From Lepidostoma basale (lineage: Eukaryota > Arthropoda > Insecta > Trichoptera > Lepidostomatidae): a DNA stretch of 64,000 bases. The notes under the pieces were generated by a model, which ran no database searches, was not told the origin of the DNA, and worked only from the letters and a program-made list of their open reading frames with translations. Shown piece after piece: positions 10,160 to 19,619 of the stretch. Location: positions 1 through 64,000 of the forward strand of contig JAHDVF020000237.1 of the NCBI GenBank assembly GCA_022606425.2, given 5' to 3'. Position 1 is the stretch's first letter; every line of letters begins with the position of its first letter. A program made the translations under genes and the position numbers.

Positions 10160-10318
10160 AAATAAATATTGAATGTCGGCCGTGTGAGGGAGAAATCGAC
10201 GCGCGTGCATGACACGATGTAAGAATGTTGAGGAAGCGAGAGAAATATGTCAGGAAAGAAAAGTGTTTTTTGCCTACCCCTTCGGAGAGACGGCGTGATG
10301 GTTGGTTAGTTAGTTTTA
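10160..10318 (+). mobile_element. LINE-A 3' end
   Basis: The last 160 bases of LINE-A, from ATTGAATGTCGGCC to GACGGCGTGATGGTTGGTTA, with a GTTA-type tail. Confidence 0.85.
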
Positions 10319-10396
10319 AACATGCAGTAATGATTATTTTTATCTATCTTAATTATGTAATTATCTGATAATAGATTATTAAATCAGCACGATAAC

Positions 10397-10654
10397 ATAT
10401 CGTCGGTTCAAAGGTGAAACTCATTAAGTGACATTTCAATTTTTTCTCCTTTTCTTGCAACTTCCGCATCAGACTTGTGAATTCTGCGTCAGAAAACAAT
10501 CACCAAGTGTATTTATTAAAGAATAACAGTTATTCTTTAATAAAAACACTTGGTGATTACTTTCTGACGTAGAATTCACAAGTCTAATACAGAAATTGCA
10601 AAAAAAAAATTCAAATGTCACTTAGTGAGTTTTACCTTTGAACTGACGATATAT
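10397..10654. mobile_element. Snap-back palindromic element (MITE-like), 258 bp
   Basis: The left half from ATATCGTCGGTTCAAAGGTG and the right half ending CACCTTTGAAC-type sequence (TTTACCTTTGAACTGACGAT, ATAT) are reverse complements over the full length. The centre, GAATAACAGTTATTC, lies at 10521-10535. There are a few mismatches and one or two short indels. No coding capacity and no certain target duplication. It is a folded DNA element or a recent inverted duplication. Confidence 0.8.
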
Positions 10655-11128
10655 TTATGGGCTAAACAAATCCTAGATACGCCTCTGTGATCTGTATTGT
10701 GCGTTAAATATCCATTGTATTTTACCCCCATTGTGGCCAGAAGATGTACGCTGCGATAAAGTTAAAAGTCATTTGGGCGGATTAATTCAAAACAGCGAAT
10801 CCTTTTTCGGAAAGCTAAGGATAAATCTCCAGCCTGTTCTCCCGAATTAAATAATTGCAAATAAAAATGGGAAGCGTGATTATCTGTAGGAGATAAGTCT
10901 TTCATTTAGGATTTGTGATATTTTAGCAGTTCACGTTGTAATATTTCACGAAGAAAGTTACTATTACATTTGTTAAAGAACTGATCAATGTCTTTTGGCT
11001 TCACTGCTGCATTTTTTATGTCATTTATGCTTTACACACATGTACTCGTATGTAATAAAATACAGATTATAACCGCGGAAATTGACCGAATTGGCTTGGC
11101 TTGGGCTGCCTTCCGTAAATTAGACCTT
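10655..11128. other. No gene seen
   Basis: The part at 10690-10930 has balanced composition and no family match. It is probably old intron sequence. Confidence 0.3.
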
Positions 11129-11392
11129 AATAATAATAATAATAATAACAATAATAATACGTTAACTTCTAAAGTGCCGTTTTTGTGATGTAATCACATT
11201 AAGTGTTTTAAATCTAAAAATCTAAATGTGATCGCTTAAAAAGCGACCGGTTAAAAAGATCGGTTAGAAATATATACATATAGGTATATATAGGGTTTTC
11301 AATTTAGATCTGAAATCTGTCGGATCATTTATGCATCTGAGGTGTGAAGGGAGATTGTTCCAAGCTGATGGACCGGCTACCGCGAACATACC
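11129..11392 (-). mobile_element. LINE-H 3' end (L2/CR1-like)
   Basis: Reverse complement of the same 3' region as 14440-14740: the (ATT)n tail, the AGTGCCGTTTTTGTGATGTA block, then the region encoding the AWNNL-type C-terminus. It is truncated at about 11392. Confidence 0.75.
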
Positions 11393-11800
11393 TTCTTCTT
11401 ACCCCTCGCCTCTTCCCGTTACTCGGGGTTGGCTTTTCTTATCTTTTGACGCCAGGTATTTCTTTCGTAGGCAGCTTCCTCCTTAAAGCCTTCATATCCC
11501 TCTGCACATTCGTCAGCCAGGTAGTTTGAGGTATTCCTCTCCCTCCCCTACTAGACACATAAAGACACTTTTTCACTACATGGTCGTGAGGTCTCCTCAT
11601 CACGTGACCATACTATCGAAGCCTTGTTTCTTACAACTTTTGTTTTATGGGGGATACCTTGAAACTTCCCCTCACATATTCATTGCGCACCTTGTCTTTC
11701 AATGTGACTCCTCCCGACCACCGCTGCATACGCATTTCTGTTGTATGGAGTTTTTGTTCGTGGATATTTTTAGTTAGCCATAATTCGTTTCCGTATAGTA
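11393..11800 (-). mobile_element. LINE-K fragment
   Basis: The minus strand near 11400-11560 encodes RGRGIPQTTWLTNVQRDMKA, a diverged GRPxxxWxxNVxxDL close of an RTE-like LINE. The rest towards 11800 is consistent with the same element but broken. Confidence 0.5.
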
Positions 11801-11894
11801 ATGTCACGAACCCCCATCAAATTTAAATGAATGCTGCATCCTACCGGTGTTATCTTATGGGTTTAAAACCATAACATTGTCTCAGAAAAGCGCA

Positions 11895-12258
11895 AATAAA
11901 TTAAGAATTGTATAAAGAGCAAAATAAAGAGCGATGTTGGAAATCAGTATAGCGGACAGTGCGAGAAACACCACTATTAGAGCCAGAACAGGAGTGTCGG
12001 ATATCATCGGAAGCGTGGCAGCGCTAAAATGGGCTGAGCAGACCATGTCGCTCTGACGATAGATAGACAAAACGCCTCCTTTTCTGCTTCCCTAGAACAG
12101 CGACCCGAAACCCAGGACGTCCTCAACTTCGATGGGGGGACGACATTAAAGAGACCGCCGGTACGATATGGATGCGCGTTGCCCAGGATTTATAGACATG
12201 GAAGCAGATGGAAGAGGCCTACGTCCAGGAGTAGACGTATATAGGCTGATGATGATGT
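11895..12258 (+). mobile_element. LINE-E copy, decayed
   Basis: Follows LINE-E at 39610-40010 segment by segment (SARNTTIRARTGVSDII, then WAEQTMSL), with stops and shifts. It ends with a GATGATGATG tail. Confidence 0.65.
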
Positions 12259-12280
12259 TATAAATTAGATACGTATACAC

Positions 12281-12505
12281 AAGTGGCGGTATTCTCATAG
12301 AAGCCCAGAACCCCGGCTTGCGTAAGAAATTTTGAATCAAAACCTCTTCTGGCTTACAGAGGTTCAGCTCTTGTGCCTATTCCTCTTACGTCTGATGGGA
12401 ATATTGTTGGAAGGTTGTTGGTTTATGGGGGCATGTTAACTTAGATTTGGGAGTTTTGATTCAAATTTTCTTACGCAAGTCGGGCATCTGGGAGTACCGC
12501 CACTG
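12281..12505. mobile_element. Non-autonomous hAT element with 8-bp target duplication
   Basis: Terminal inverted repeats of about 60 bp start AAGTGGCGGTATTC (left) and CAGTGGCGGTACTC (right, reverse complement) and include GACTTGCGTAAGAAAATTTG. The flanks are GTATACAC at 12273-12280 and again at 12506-12513, an exact 8-bp duplication as made by hAT transposases. The first left base is A where hAT ends usually have C. There is no transposase. Confidence 0.85.
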
Positions 12506-12513
12506 GTATACAC

Positions 12514-13329
12514 ACATTGTAATTAAGGGTTTTAGCAAATTTTATAAGGTTGAAAATATGGGCACCCTTTTCAACGATTCGCGAACCAACTGAAGAAAAA
12601 ACACGTGCGCCCTTCTAGTACTGATATAAGCTTTTGAAACAATCACATTCACAAAAAAAACAGCACAAAAACTCTTAGTGACCTAGCGAGTAATGGAGAG
12701 TAGGATATTGACTAATAGCTGCTGTTGATGGCTCTCTTTTTGTTTCCCTAGGCCCCTTTACTTCCCCTAGAGTCTTGGCTTTCTCTTAGTTCCATTCAGT
12801 ACCCTCAGGAAACCCGACTGGCATACTTTGAGAATTTATGGACAAGACCGACCAGTTAGTGTGTTGGTTTTTTAGTAAATACATATTTTAAGGGATGTAT
12901 TTCCCAGTGACAGATTTCCCTGTTTTTCGTTTTCCAATAGCTGACAAGGGTAGCTTTGATTGAGGTCCAACCGAGAAAATAAACGAATAATTTACGAAAT
13001 GGTAATTAGGTTTTGTTCTAAGGATTAGGCATGTACGAGTATTTCGTTTTAAGTAAAACTTTTATAATGGAAAAACTTGGAAACTAAAATACTGAAGCGA
13101 TAACACGACATCGGCACACTATTTAAATTGTTTTATAGGAGAAAACAGTTTTTATTACAAACAACAACAAAAGTAAAGGTCTAATATTGATTTTAAAAAT
13201 ACGCAATATAAAGTAAATACACATTTCTTAATAATGTTAACAAAGAAAGTTTTATTTATTTATTCGAACTATAAAATTCTTTGCCAGACGCACAAACGCT
13301 GCTAAGTACAACCTGAAAGATCCCCAACC
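12514..13329. other. No gene seen
   Basis: Intronic DNA with two poly-A/T-rich parts (13080-13270). No exon or known repeat found. Confidence 0.3.
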
Positions 13330-13553
13330 AACTACGTACACGCGTTGGCAGATTCAGGGATAACTACGTACACGCATAGGCAGATTGAGAGATAACTACG
13401 TACACGCGTTGGCAGATTCAGGGCCAAATACTTACACGCGTTGGTAGATTCAGGAACAACTACGTACACGCACTGGCAGATTCAGGAACAACTACGTACA
13501 CGCGTTGGCAGATTCAGAGATAACTATGTACACGCGTTGGCAGATTCAGGGAC
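13330..13553. repeat. 32-bp minisatellite, seven units
   Basis: The unit AACTACGTACACGCGTTGGC plus AGATTCAGGGAT recurs at 13330, 13362, 13394, 13426, 13458, 13490 and 13522, exactly 32 bp apart. Point changes occur but no length change. There are no unique spacers between units. An open frame through it is a by-product of a period not divisible by three. Confidence 0.95.
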
Positions 13554-13911
13554 AACACGACAACATGGAGGATTATTCGTGGGGAAGGGATACAATATAT
13601 ACGTCCTGTCGGCTCGAGCATCCAGACGGCAGACTTCGGGACAACGATATAAATATATGACACGAGGAAGAAGAAAATTAAATAAAATCAAATGTAATCT
13701 CTACTATGTAAGACAAAATGAATGTTTATTAACACGAGATAGAATTACAATTGCGCGAGGAGTGGACAGGTGTATACGTCCTGTCGGGACCGGTGATTAA
13801 ACCACATAGTATTGAAAATTAAAGCTTGATTGGCGTTGGTAAATTATCATATAATGGGTCATATGACGTAAATGAATACATGATTGTTAATAATAAAGAA
13901 AATGAACTCAC
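13554..13911. other. PTP intron, 3'-flank of exon D
   Basis: TATACGTCCTGTCGG occurs twice (about 13600 and 13772). No other structure was seen before the PTP exon. Confidence 0.3.
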
Positions 13912-14078
13912 TTGCAGTGTACCACCATTGGACCGCTGTCTGTGGTGCTCATAAGCCGATGTCCCACGACGGCCCTCACCCTCCTGCGGAACTCCAAGAT
14001 GGCGTTGGAGAAGGGGCATGTATGAGAGTGCCACTGGGTGTAGTGGAACTGGAGGATAAAGCGCTCTTCTATCACTTT
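13912..14078 (-). CDS. Protein tyrosine phosphatase domain, exon D (WPD loop and start of P-loop)
   Basis: A minus-strand exon of 167 nt lies between a TTCCAG acceptor (14080-14079) and a GTGAGT donor (13911). It starts in phase 0 from exon C (31516-31653). It encodes KVIEERFILQFHYTQW, then HSHTCPFSNAILEFRRRV, and ends SGPMVVHC plus AA of a split codon. QFHYTQW leads into the WPD loop of class I PTPs, and VVHC is the start of HCX5R. Two features are odd. WPDHG is replaced by WHSHT, removing the general-acid Asp. The split codon AAN allows only Asn or Lys where Ser is usual. The family resembles a divergent receptor-type PTP or a D2-like pseudophosphatase domain. I think of insect Ptp36E but cannot verify it. 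The following exon is not in the window. Confidence 0.9.
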
Positions 14079-14104
14079 CTGGAATCAAAAAAGTAAAACG
14101 TTAG

Positions 14105-14745
14105 TCAGACTTCACGAGACGAGGATAAATGATCCGTACTTATTTGGCGATCTGCGTTCAATGCAGCAGCAAGACTCATTAAAGGCATTCCAAAAAAGTC
14201 CCATATAACACAACATCTCAAAGAACTTCACTGGCTTAAGAGTCCAGAAAGAATCCAGTATAAACTCAGACAGTCTTCAAAGCGCTACATGGAATGGCTC
14301 CAAATTATATATCCGAACTCTGTATAACGGACAGCCTAAATACAAGTAAATCCACACTTCGGTCGGCTAACTCCTCGGCAAACGGAAGATTAGTTGAGCC
14401 AAAGCGTTGCCCTAGTACAAATTTCGGGGATTGAGCTTTTGTGGTAGCCGGCCCATCAGCTTGGAACAATCTTCATTCACGCCTCAGATGCATAAATGAT
14501 CCGAGAGATATCAGATCTAAACTGAAAATCCATCTTTTTTATATTTCATACCCAATTTAAAACCTGCATATTTTGTTCTATTATACTTTCTAATCGATCG
14601 CGAATATCAATCAGATGCAGCGTTCACATTTAGATTTAAAACAGGTCTTAATGCGCCCTTTAGGTGATTACATCACAAAAAGGGCGCTTTAAAAGTTAGC
14701 ATATTAATATTATTATTATTATTATTTTTGGCACAAGCACGTATA
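14105..14745 (+). mobile_element. LINE-H 3' end (L2/CR1-like)
   Basis: Broken frames read NAAARLIKGIPKKSHITQHL, then KELHWLKSPERIQYKL, and later VVAGPSAWNNLHSRLRC with LKIHLFY. These are the classic C-terminal blocks of L2/CR1-clade reverse transcriptases (ARLxxxxxxxxHIxxxLxxLHWLPxxxRI, PxxWNxLP). The 3' UTR ends in (ATT)n at 14700-14730. It starts 27 bp upstream of exon D's acceptor. Confidence 0.85.
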
Positions 14746-14759
14746 TCATATTTTTGCAA

Positions 14760-15030
14760 GTCAAATGATTTAATGATGAATGTCGGAAAGTCAAAGGTGT
14801 GATTTAATGATGAATGTCGGAAAGTCGAAGGTGATGGTTTTTAAAAAGGAAGACCAAATGACAATGTAATATAAGTGTGAACGAAGGAAACTTGGAACAG
14901 GTGAGAGAATTTGTGTATTTAGGTAGCATGTTCACAGCAGATGGCCGAACGGATAGTGACGTCAAAATAAGGTTTAGTGCGGGTACCAAAGTGAATAGAG
15001 CTTTAAAAATAGTTATTGGAAACAAGAATC
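14760..15030 (+). mobile_element. LINE-A internal fragment with 34-bp tandem duplication
   Basis: Matches the LINE-A region encoding MNVNKSKVMIFEKE through the LGSMFTxDG block, but with stops. The first 34 bp (TGATTTAATGATGAATGTCG and on) are repeated in tandem at about 14767-14834. It lacks the 3' tail, so it is not a simple 5'-truncated insertion. Confidence 0.7.
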
Positions 15031-15034
15031 TTTA

Positions 15035-15410
15035 GAAGCTTTGATTTACAAGTTCTGTTAAATAAACTACACTTTCACACTTGGGCATAATACTCAATAT
15101 CGTGTTCTTCATATAAAATAAAAGCTCATTCAAAAAGGTCAATTATATCACCTATGATTGTTTTGATATATGACAAACATTGTACCGTAAGGGGCTTTTT
15201 TTTATTTATTGTAGAAAATCCAACGCATAAAATACATACCTACTTAGAGAAAAGCGTAAATATTAAATTTGTTTTTTTGTATGGGGGTAGAGAAGGGAAG
15301 TTGGATAATTTTACTGTGTTAAAGAGGGCGATTCTTTCAATACGGTTAAGAAACACTGTACTAGAAGATGGCTTCGAGCTGCTGAAATCGATCGAAATAA
15401 AATAAGTATG
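15035..15410 (+). repeat. Family Q copy with hammerhead-like remnant
   Basis: Shares order and sequence with 22975-23290 (AAGTTCTGTTAAATAAA, then TTCAAAAAGGT and ATACGGTTAAGAAACACTG). At 15360-15395 it carries AGAAGATGGCTTCGAGCTGC followed by TGAAATCGATCG, a decayed form of the module seen at 27038-27069. Confidence 0.6.
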
Positions 15411-15954
15411 TTAAAAAAAAATTCACTTAACTACATTAACATTTTTATATACGACTACCATAAAATGTTGAGTTACCTAGTTTTTTTATTGAGCCCATGA
15501 TATGGAGGATTACATCTTGAGTACCATTTGTTGACTTGAGTTCCCTTAACACGTAGGAATTTTTATATATATGATCCAAAATATTCTTTCGCCATAAAAA
15601 AACAGCAAAATAATAAAATATGTCTTGCTTCTAGCAATAATATTAAAGTTTTATCTATGATTCGCGTTACTAGTTGTCAAACTTTTTGCTAGATGTCTCT
15701 GGTTGTACTAGATGTGCGTTCGACTGTTTTCAACTGTCGGATTATGATTTTCTGTGCAAACGTGATATTTAAAAGCGCTATTTTTTTGTTTGTAAAACGT
15801 TATGAATAATTATGTTACACTGGTTTACTATTATTTTCATTAGGTAAGTAATAAAATGATCACTTTATATAAAATTAGGGATAATATTGTGTAAAATCTA
15901 GGGATAAAAAAGGAAAGACCTAGATATATTTTTTTTATATTTTATATACAATAA
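15411..15954. other. No gene seen
   Basis: AT-rich intron DNA without a recognised family. Confidence 0.3.
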
Positions 15955-16340
15955 TTTATTTCAAGAATCAATTGTATCTCAATAGAGACGAAGATGCAAA
16001 TTGGAAACAAAATATGCTTGATCGAGGTGTTTACAGGACTTATGACCTGTCATTGGTTGGGTTAAGTGCACGCTTTATGTAATACAACATTCCCCATTCC
16101 ACATTTTTTTTTCTTAAGACCACCATGTCTGACAAATTTTTGAAAGTTTGTATATATGTCAATTTTTGTATATATGTCAATCTGCAACACCACCCTTTCC
16201 ATGGTAGTTTATTCAATCTACACACTAACGCCATCTATGAAGATTGTATTTTAAGCATTAAGCAGAATATCTTTTTAACGCAATGTGAAAGGCTACCGCC
16301 ATTTTAGCGCATTGCTAGAAACCGCCTGGAGATGTCACTC
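15955..16340 (+). repeat. Repeat B, near full length
   Basis: Runs from TCAAGAATCAATTGTATCTC to the GCTACCGCCATTTTAGCGCA end, with an internal duplication of GTATATATGTCAAT at about 16147-16180. Confidence 0.85.
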
Positions 16341-16346
16341 CAATCT

Positions 16347-17620
16347 AAAACTAACTAACTAACTAACCATCACGCCGTCTCCCCGAAGGGGTAGGCAGAA
16401 AGAATGGACTGCCACACCTTTCTTTCCTGACATATTTCTCTCGCTTCCTCAACATTCATACATCGTGTCATGCACGCGCGTCGATTTCTCTGACTCCTCA
16501 CATAGCCGACATTCAATATTTGATTTATTTGATCGTGCCACGTTTTCCTCGGTCTTCCTCTATTTCTGGTTCCATTTACATCATTAACATATAATTTTTT
16601 TACCATTCTTTCTTCATTCATTCTTTCCATATGTCCAAACCATCTTAATGATCCTTTCATTATTTTTGTTCATGACACCATCATTCGCACCGCATTCACT
16701 TCTTATATTTTCATTCGACACTCTATCATACACAGAGTATCGACACATTCGTCTAAGAGATCTCATTTCTACTGCATTTATTCTACTTTCATCCTTCTTT
16801 TGCCAGTTCCATGCTTCCCTTCCATACATAAGGGTCGGTAGAAGAACACCATTGTGCACTGCCATTCTAGCTTTTTTGGATAGGTTTTTGTTTGCGATGA
16901 CAACTTTAAGTGCACCATTCACTTTGTTGCCTGCCCCAACCCTTCTTTCAATATCCCTCTCCACTCTCCCATCTCTTGTAAACATACTACCTAAATACAC
17001 AAACTCAACTACTTGCTCCAAGTTTTCACCATTCACGCTAATGTTGCAGACTGTCGTGGTTTCTTCCTTTTCAAAAATCATTACCTTGGACTTATTAACA
17101 TTCATCATCAGATCATTTCGCATGCATACCTCATACATACAATTCACCAGGACTTGTAGTTCATGCTCGTTGTCAGCAAGTAGGACAGCGTCATCCGCAT
17201 ACAAGAGACAGCTTACTGACACTCCGCTCATTTTGGCACCTACATCCAACCCTTTCAGCTCTCTCATACAATTGTCCATATACAGATTAAATAACCACAG
17301 GGACATTACGCAACCTTGTTTGACACCTTTATTGATATCAAACCAGGCTGTAAGATCTCCATTTACTCTGACACTAGCAGTGCTTTCTGTGTATAGCGAC
17401 TTAATTGCCGTAATCAGTTTTGTACTTATTCCATATTCAGACAATATTTTCCACAACTTTTCTCTATTAACGTAATCATATGCTTTTTGCAAGTCGACAA
17501 ATGCACAGAAAAGTTTGCGGTTTTTGGCCAGAAACTTCTCTGTCAATGTACGAAGTCCAAAAATTTGATCCATAAATATCCATCTATATGCTATAATATT
17601 GACCAGTTTTTGTTTTTTAC
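16347..17620 (-). mobile_element. LINE-A, longest copy, with reverse transcriptase core
   Basis: The minus-strand frame at 16614-17669 (351 codons) holds RT motif A (FCAFVDLQKAYD, residues 54-65), motif B (GVKQGCVMSLWLFNLYMD, residues 115-132) and motif C (LLYADDAVLLA, YADD at 157-160). The post-RT region with LGSMFTRDG and LPTLMYGREAWNWQ follows. An extra A in the MNKIMK region shifts the frame near 16660, and the remaining 96 codons continue at 16370-16660 to YPFGETA and the tail. The endonuclease and RT N-terminus are missing. The first 30 or so residues of the open frame come from a B repeat, so the ATG is not native. It is RTE-like by sequence style. Confidence 0.92.
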
Positions 17621-17730
17621 AACATTTTGATTGTATACAAATACTTGTAGACGAACAACTGGATTTCACCCATTGCGGGCTATCAATTCAAGCCGAAGAT
17701 GCAAATTGGAAATAGAATATGGTTGATCTA
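17620..17730 (+). repeat. Repeat B 5' part
   Basis: TTGTATACAAATACTTGTAG, ACCCATTGCGGGCTATCAAT and AAATTGGAAATAGAATATGG are the 5' portion of B, also seen at 29510-29630 and 46385-46490. It breaks off here. Confidence 0.75.
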
Positions 17731-18213
17731 ATAATTTATTTGAAAAATAAAAAAATACGTGTCTTTTTTTTCATCATTTACACATCATATATATTTTTTA
17801 CAAATTAAAAAAAATCATGCAGTAAGGGGTTAATGCAATGACGCTTGATGAATCCGAAATGTATTCCCATCAAATCCTAGTTAGAAAACGGCTTTAGCAA
17901 AAAAATAAAAAACGACTTACTTTTCATTTCGGTCTGGCTACAACTTTAATCCCACCTTTTTAAAATCAAATGCTCGCGTTCTCCGCTCTGTGAATACGGT
18001 GCAAATGGTGACCTCCGAGATTTAGTTTTTCAACGTCTTTTTGTAGTGGGGAGAGAAAAAAATTCTCACAGAAATAATCAGTGTATTTTCTACATTTTTT
18101 ACCACTAATGGAGGAAAGTGGCTTTGGATGAAACTCAAAGATGTAGGCAAGTTCTGATGTCTACAATAATTGAAGCTAGCGTTTGAAGCACTTAATTTGT
18201 AGTGTGTTATTAC
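17731..18213. other. No gene seen
   Basis: Single-copy-looking sequence with no supported exon. Confidence 0.3.
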
Positions 18214-18290
18214 AGTAAAACCTCGATTTAATGGACTCGGGGGTAGGGGGTGTCCGTTAAAGCCAAAAATCCGTTATTTAAAAATACACT
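18214..18290 (+). mobile_element. pogo/Tigger-like terminal repeat
   Basis: CAGTAAAACCTCGATTTAAT, GTCCGTTAAAGCC and CCGTTATTTAAAAAT are the style of terminal repeat used by pogo/Tigger elements. Two LINEs follow directly, so the element is interrupted. A likely internal piece lies at 19000-19440. Confidence 0.5.
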
Positions 18291-18515
18291 TAATAGCCTG
18301 CATCGCTCAGGGTGCACTAGACTGGTCCCCTATGGGGGGAAAGAGAAAGCGAGGCAGACCTAGAGCCACCTGGAGAAGAAGCCTGCAGGACGAGGTTAAG
18401 GCAGCAGGCCTCACTTGGGATGATGTTAGGCATCAGGCATGCGATAGAATCGGGTGGAGAAGATTCCTTGAGGCATTATGCACCACGGAGGTGTGACAGA
18501 ACAAAAAGAAGAAGA
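18291..18515 (+). mobile_element. LINE-D 3' end
   Basis: Encodes DWSPMGGKRKRGRPRATWRR and then GLTWDDVRHQACDR with ALCTTEV, the LINE-D C-terminus, and ends in (AAG)n. Other copies are at 39125-39385 and 50262-50760. Confidence 0.85.
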
Positions 18516-18517
18516 AG

Positions 18518-18905
18518 AAGAAAATAATGACATATGGAACAGAAAAGAGAGCTGAAACCATCAGAACAAAAAGTCTCCTAAGAACCACAGAAATGAACAC
18601 TCTCCGATCCGTTGCGGGAACGACACTCCGAGACAGAATAAGAAATTCTGAAATAACAAAGTTCTGCAATGTAGAAGATGTAGTGCGATGGGGAAGACTG
18701 AGAAGACGCTACTGGAGAGATCATGTGGAAAGAGCATGTCCTGAAAGAGTGATCAATATTGCCGCAAATAAAGTATCAATAGGAAATCAGCTGGCAGGAA
18801 GACCACCTAAAAGATGGCGAGACAGTTGGACATATGTATCCCAGGAACAGGCTCCGAGAAATAACAGGACACAGTCCTAAATAAATCAGAAGAGGAAGAA
18901 GAAGA
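18518..18905 (+). mobile_element. LINE-B 3' end
   Basis: The intact 117-codon frame reads TYGTEKRAETIRTKSLLRT, LRSVAGTTLRDRIRN, RRRYWRDHVERA and GRPPKRWRDSW. It ends with a GAAGAAGAAG tail. It abuts the LINE-D tail, so one inserted in or next to the other's (GAA)n run. Confidence 0.85.
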
Positions 18906-18989
18906 AAAAACTTTTTTTTGAAAATATGTATATTGTATTTAGATATAAATAAATAATATAATACAAACCACAAACAAGATTCTATTTAT

Positions 18990-19440
18990 TATCTTCGGAC
19001 ACTCGTCGTAAAGTGACGTTGCTGTTTGATATCGACGCGCTTTCTTTCGGTTATCCGGCTTTCAAAAAGGAATCAAGTTGTGTTTGCACTTTTGAAGTTT
19101 CCCTTTTTTATATAATCAGCTCTTTAAAATCACGAAAATACGTATAGTATAATTGAACTTCGTTATCTGACGAATAGTCAATGAATGTTATTAGATCTTC
19201 GAGATGTGATCTTACCACTGATAATTTCATTTTTGTCAGTGTTGTTTCTTCTCCTTCGCTATCTTCACTTCCATCCTCGGCATTATGTCTCAAATTCTAG
19301 TGCTAAATGTATGACGTGATATCACCGCCGCTAAAAAAATTTACATGCGGCGACACTTGAATTTAAGCATGTATAATATTAAAATATTTTTTGTCCGTTA
19401 TATCCGAAATTCGATATAAGTCAGTCTTAATTTAATATAA
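18990..19440 (-). mobile_element. pogo/Tigger-like internal remnant
   Basis: A 61-codon minus-strand frame at 19108-19293 reads EDSEGEETTLTKMKLSVVRS, then HLEDLITFIDYS. It resembles the acidic C-terminal tail of pogo/Tigger transposases, where HLEDLxxFIEYS-like text follows an acidic stretch. GTCCGTTATATCCGAAATTC at 19392-19412 echoes the terminal repeat at 18214. No DDE core is seen. Confidence 0.45.
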
Positions 19441-19619
19441 TTTTAACACATTTTTATTAGTTTTAACACCGTTTTTTTGGTTCAAACCAACCGGTTTCGT
19501 TCTCACCGGAGGTTTGTCACGGTTACAAAAGACACTAAAATAAATTATACATTTGAGTGTCTTTTGTAACCTTGACGTGATGTTGATGCTCATGACGTGA
19601 TAACGTGATAGCTCTATCC

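Noticed and set aside
10988..11188. Frame with an Asn run
   Set aside because: The Asn run is the (AAT)n tail of the minus-strand LINE-H element.
13330..13553. CRISPR-like array of 32-bp repeats
   Set aside because: Units are directly tandem with no unique spacers, and the genome is eukaryotic. It is a minisatellite.
16648..17475. 275-codon plus-strand frame
   Set aside because: It is the antisense shadow of the LINE-A reverse transcriptase, which carries the YADD and other RT motifs on the minus strand.
19480..19525. A further hammerhead-like module (GAACGAAACCGGTTGG on minus)
   Set aside because: GAAACCGGT is present but no CTGANGA-like box or stem II can be drawn.
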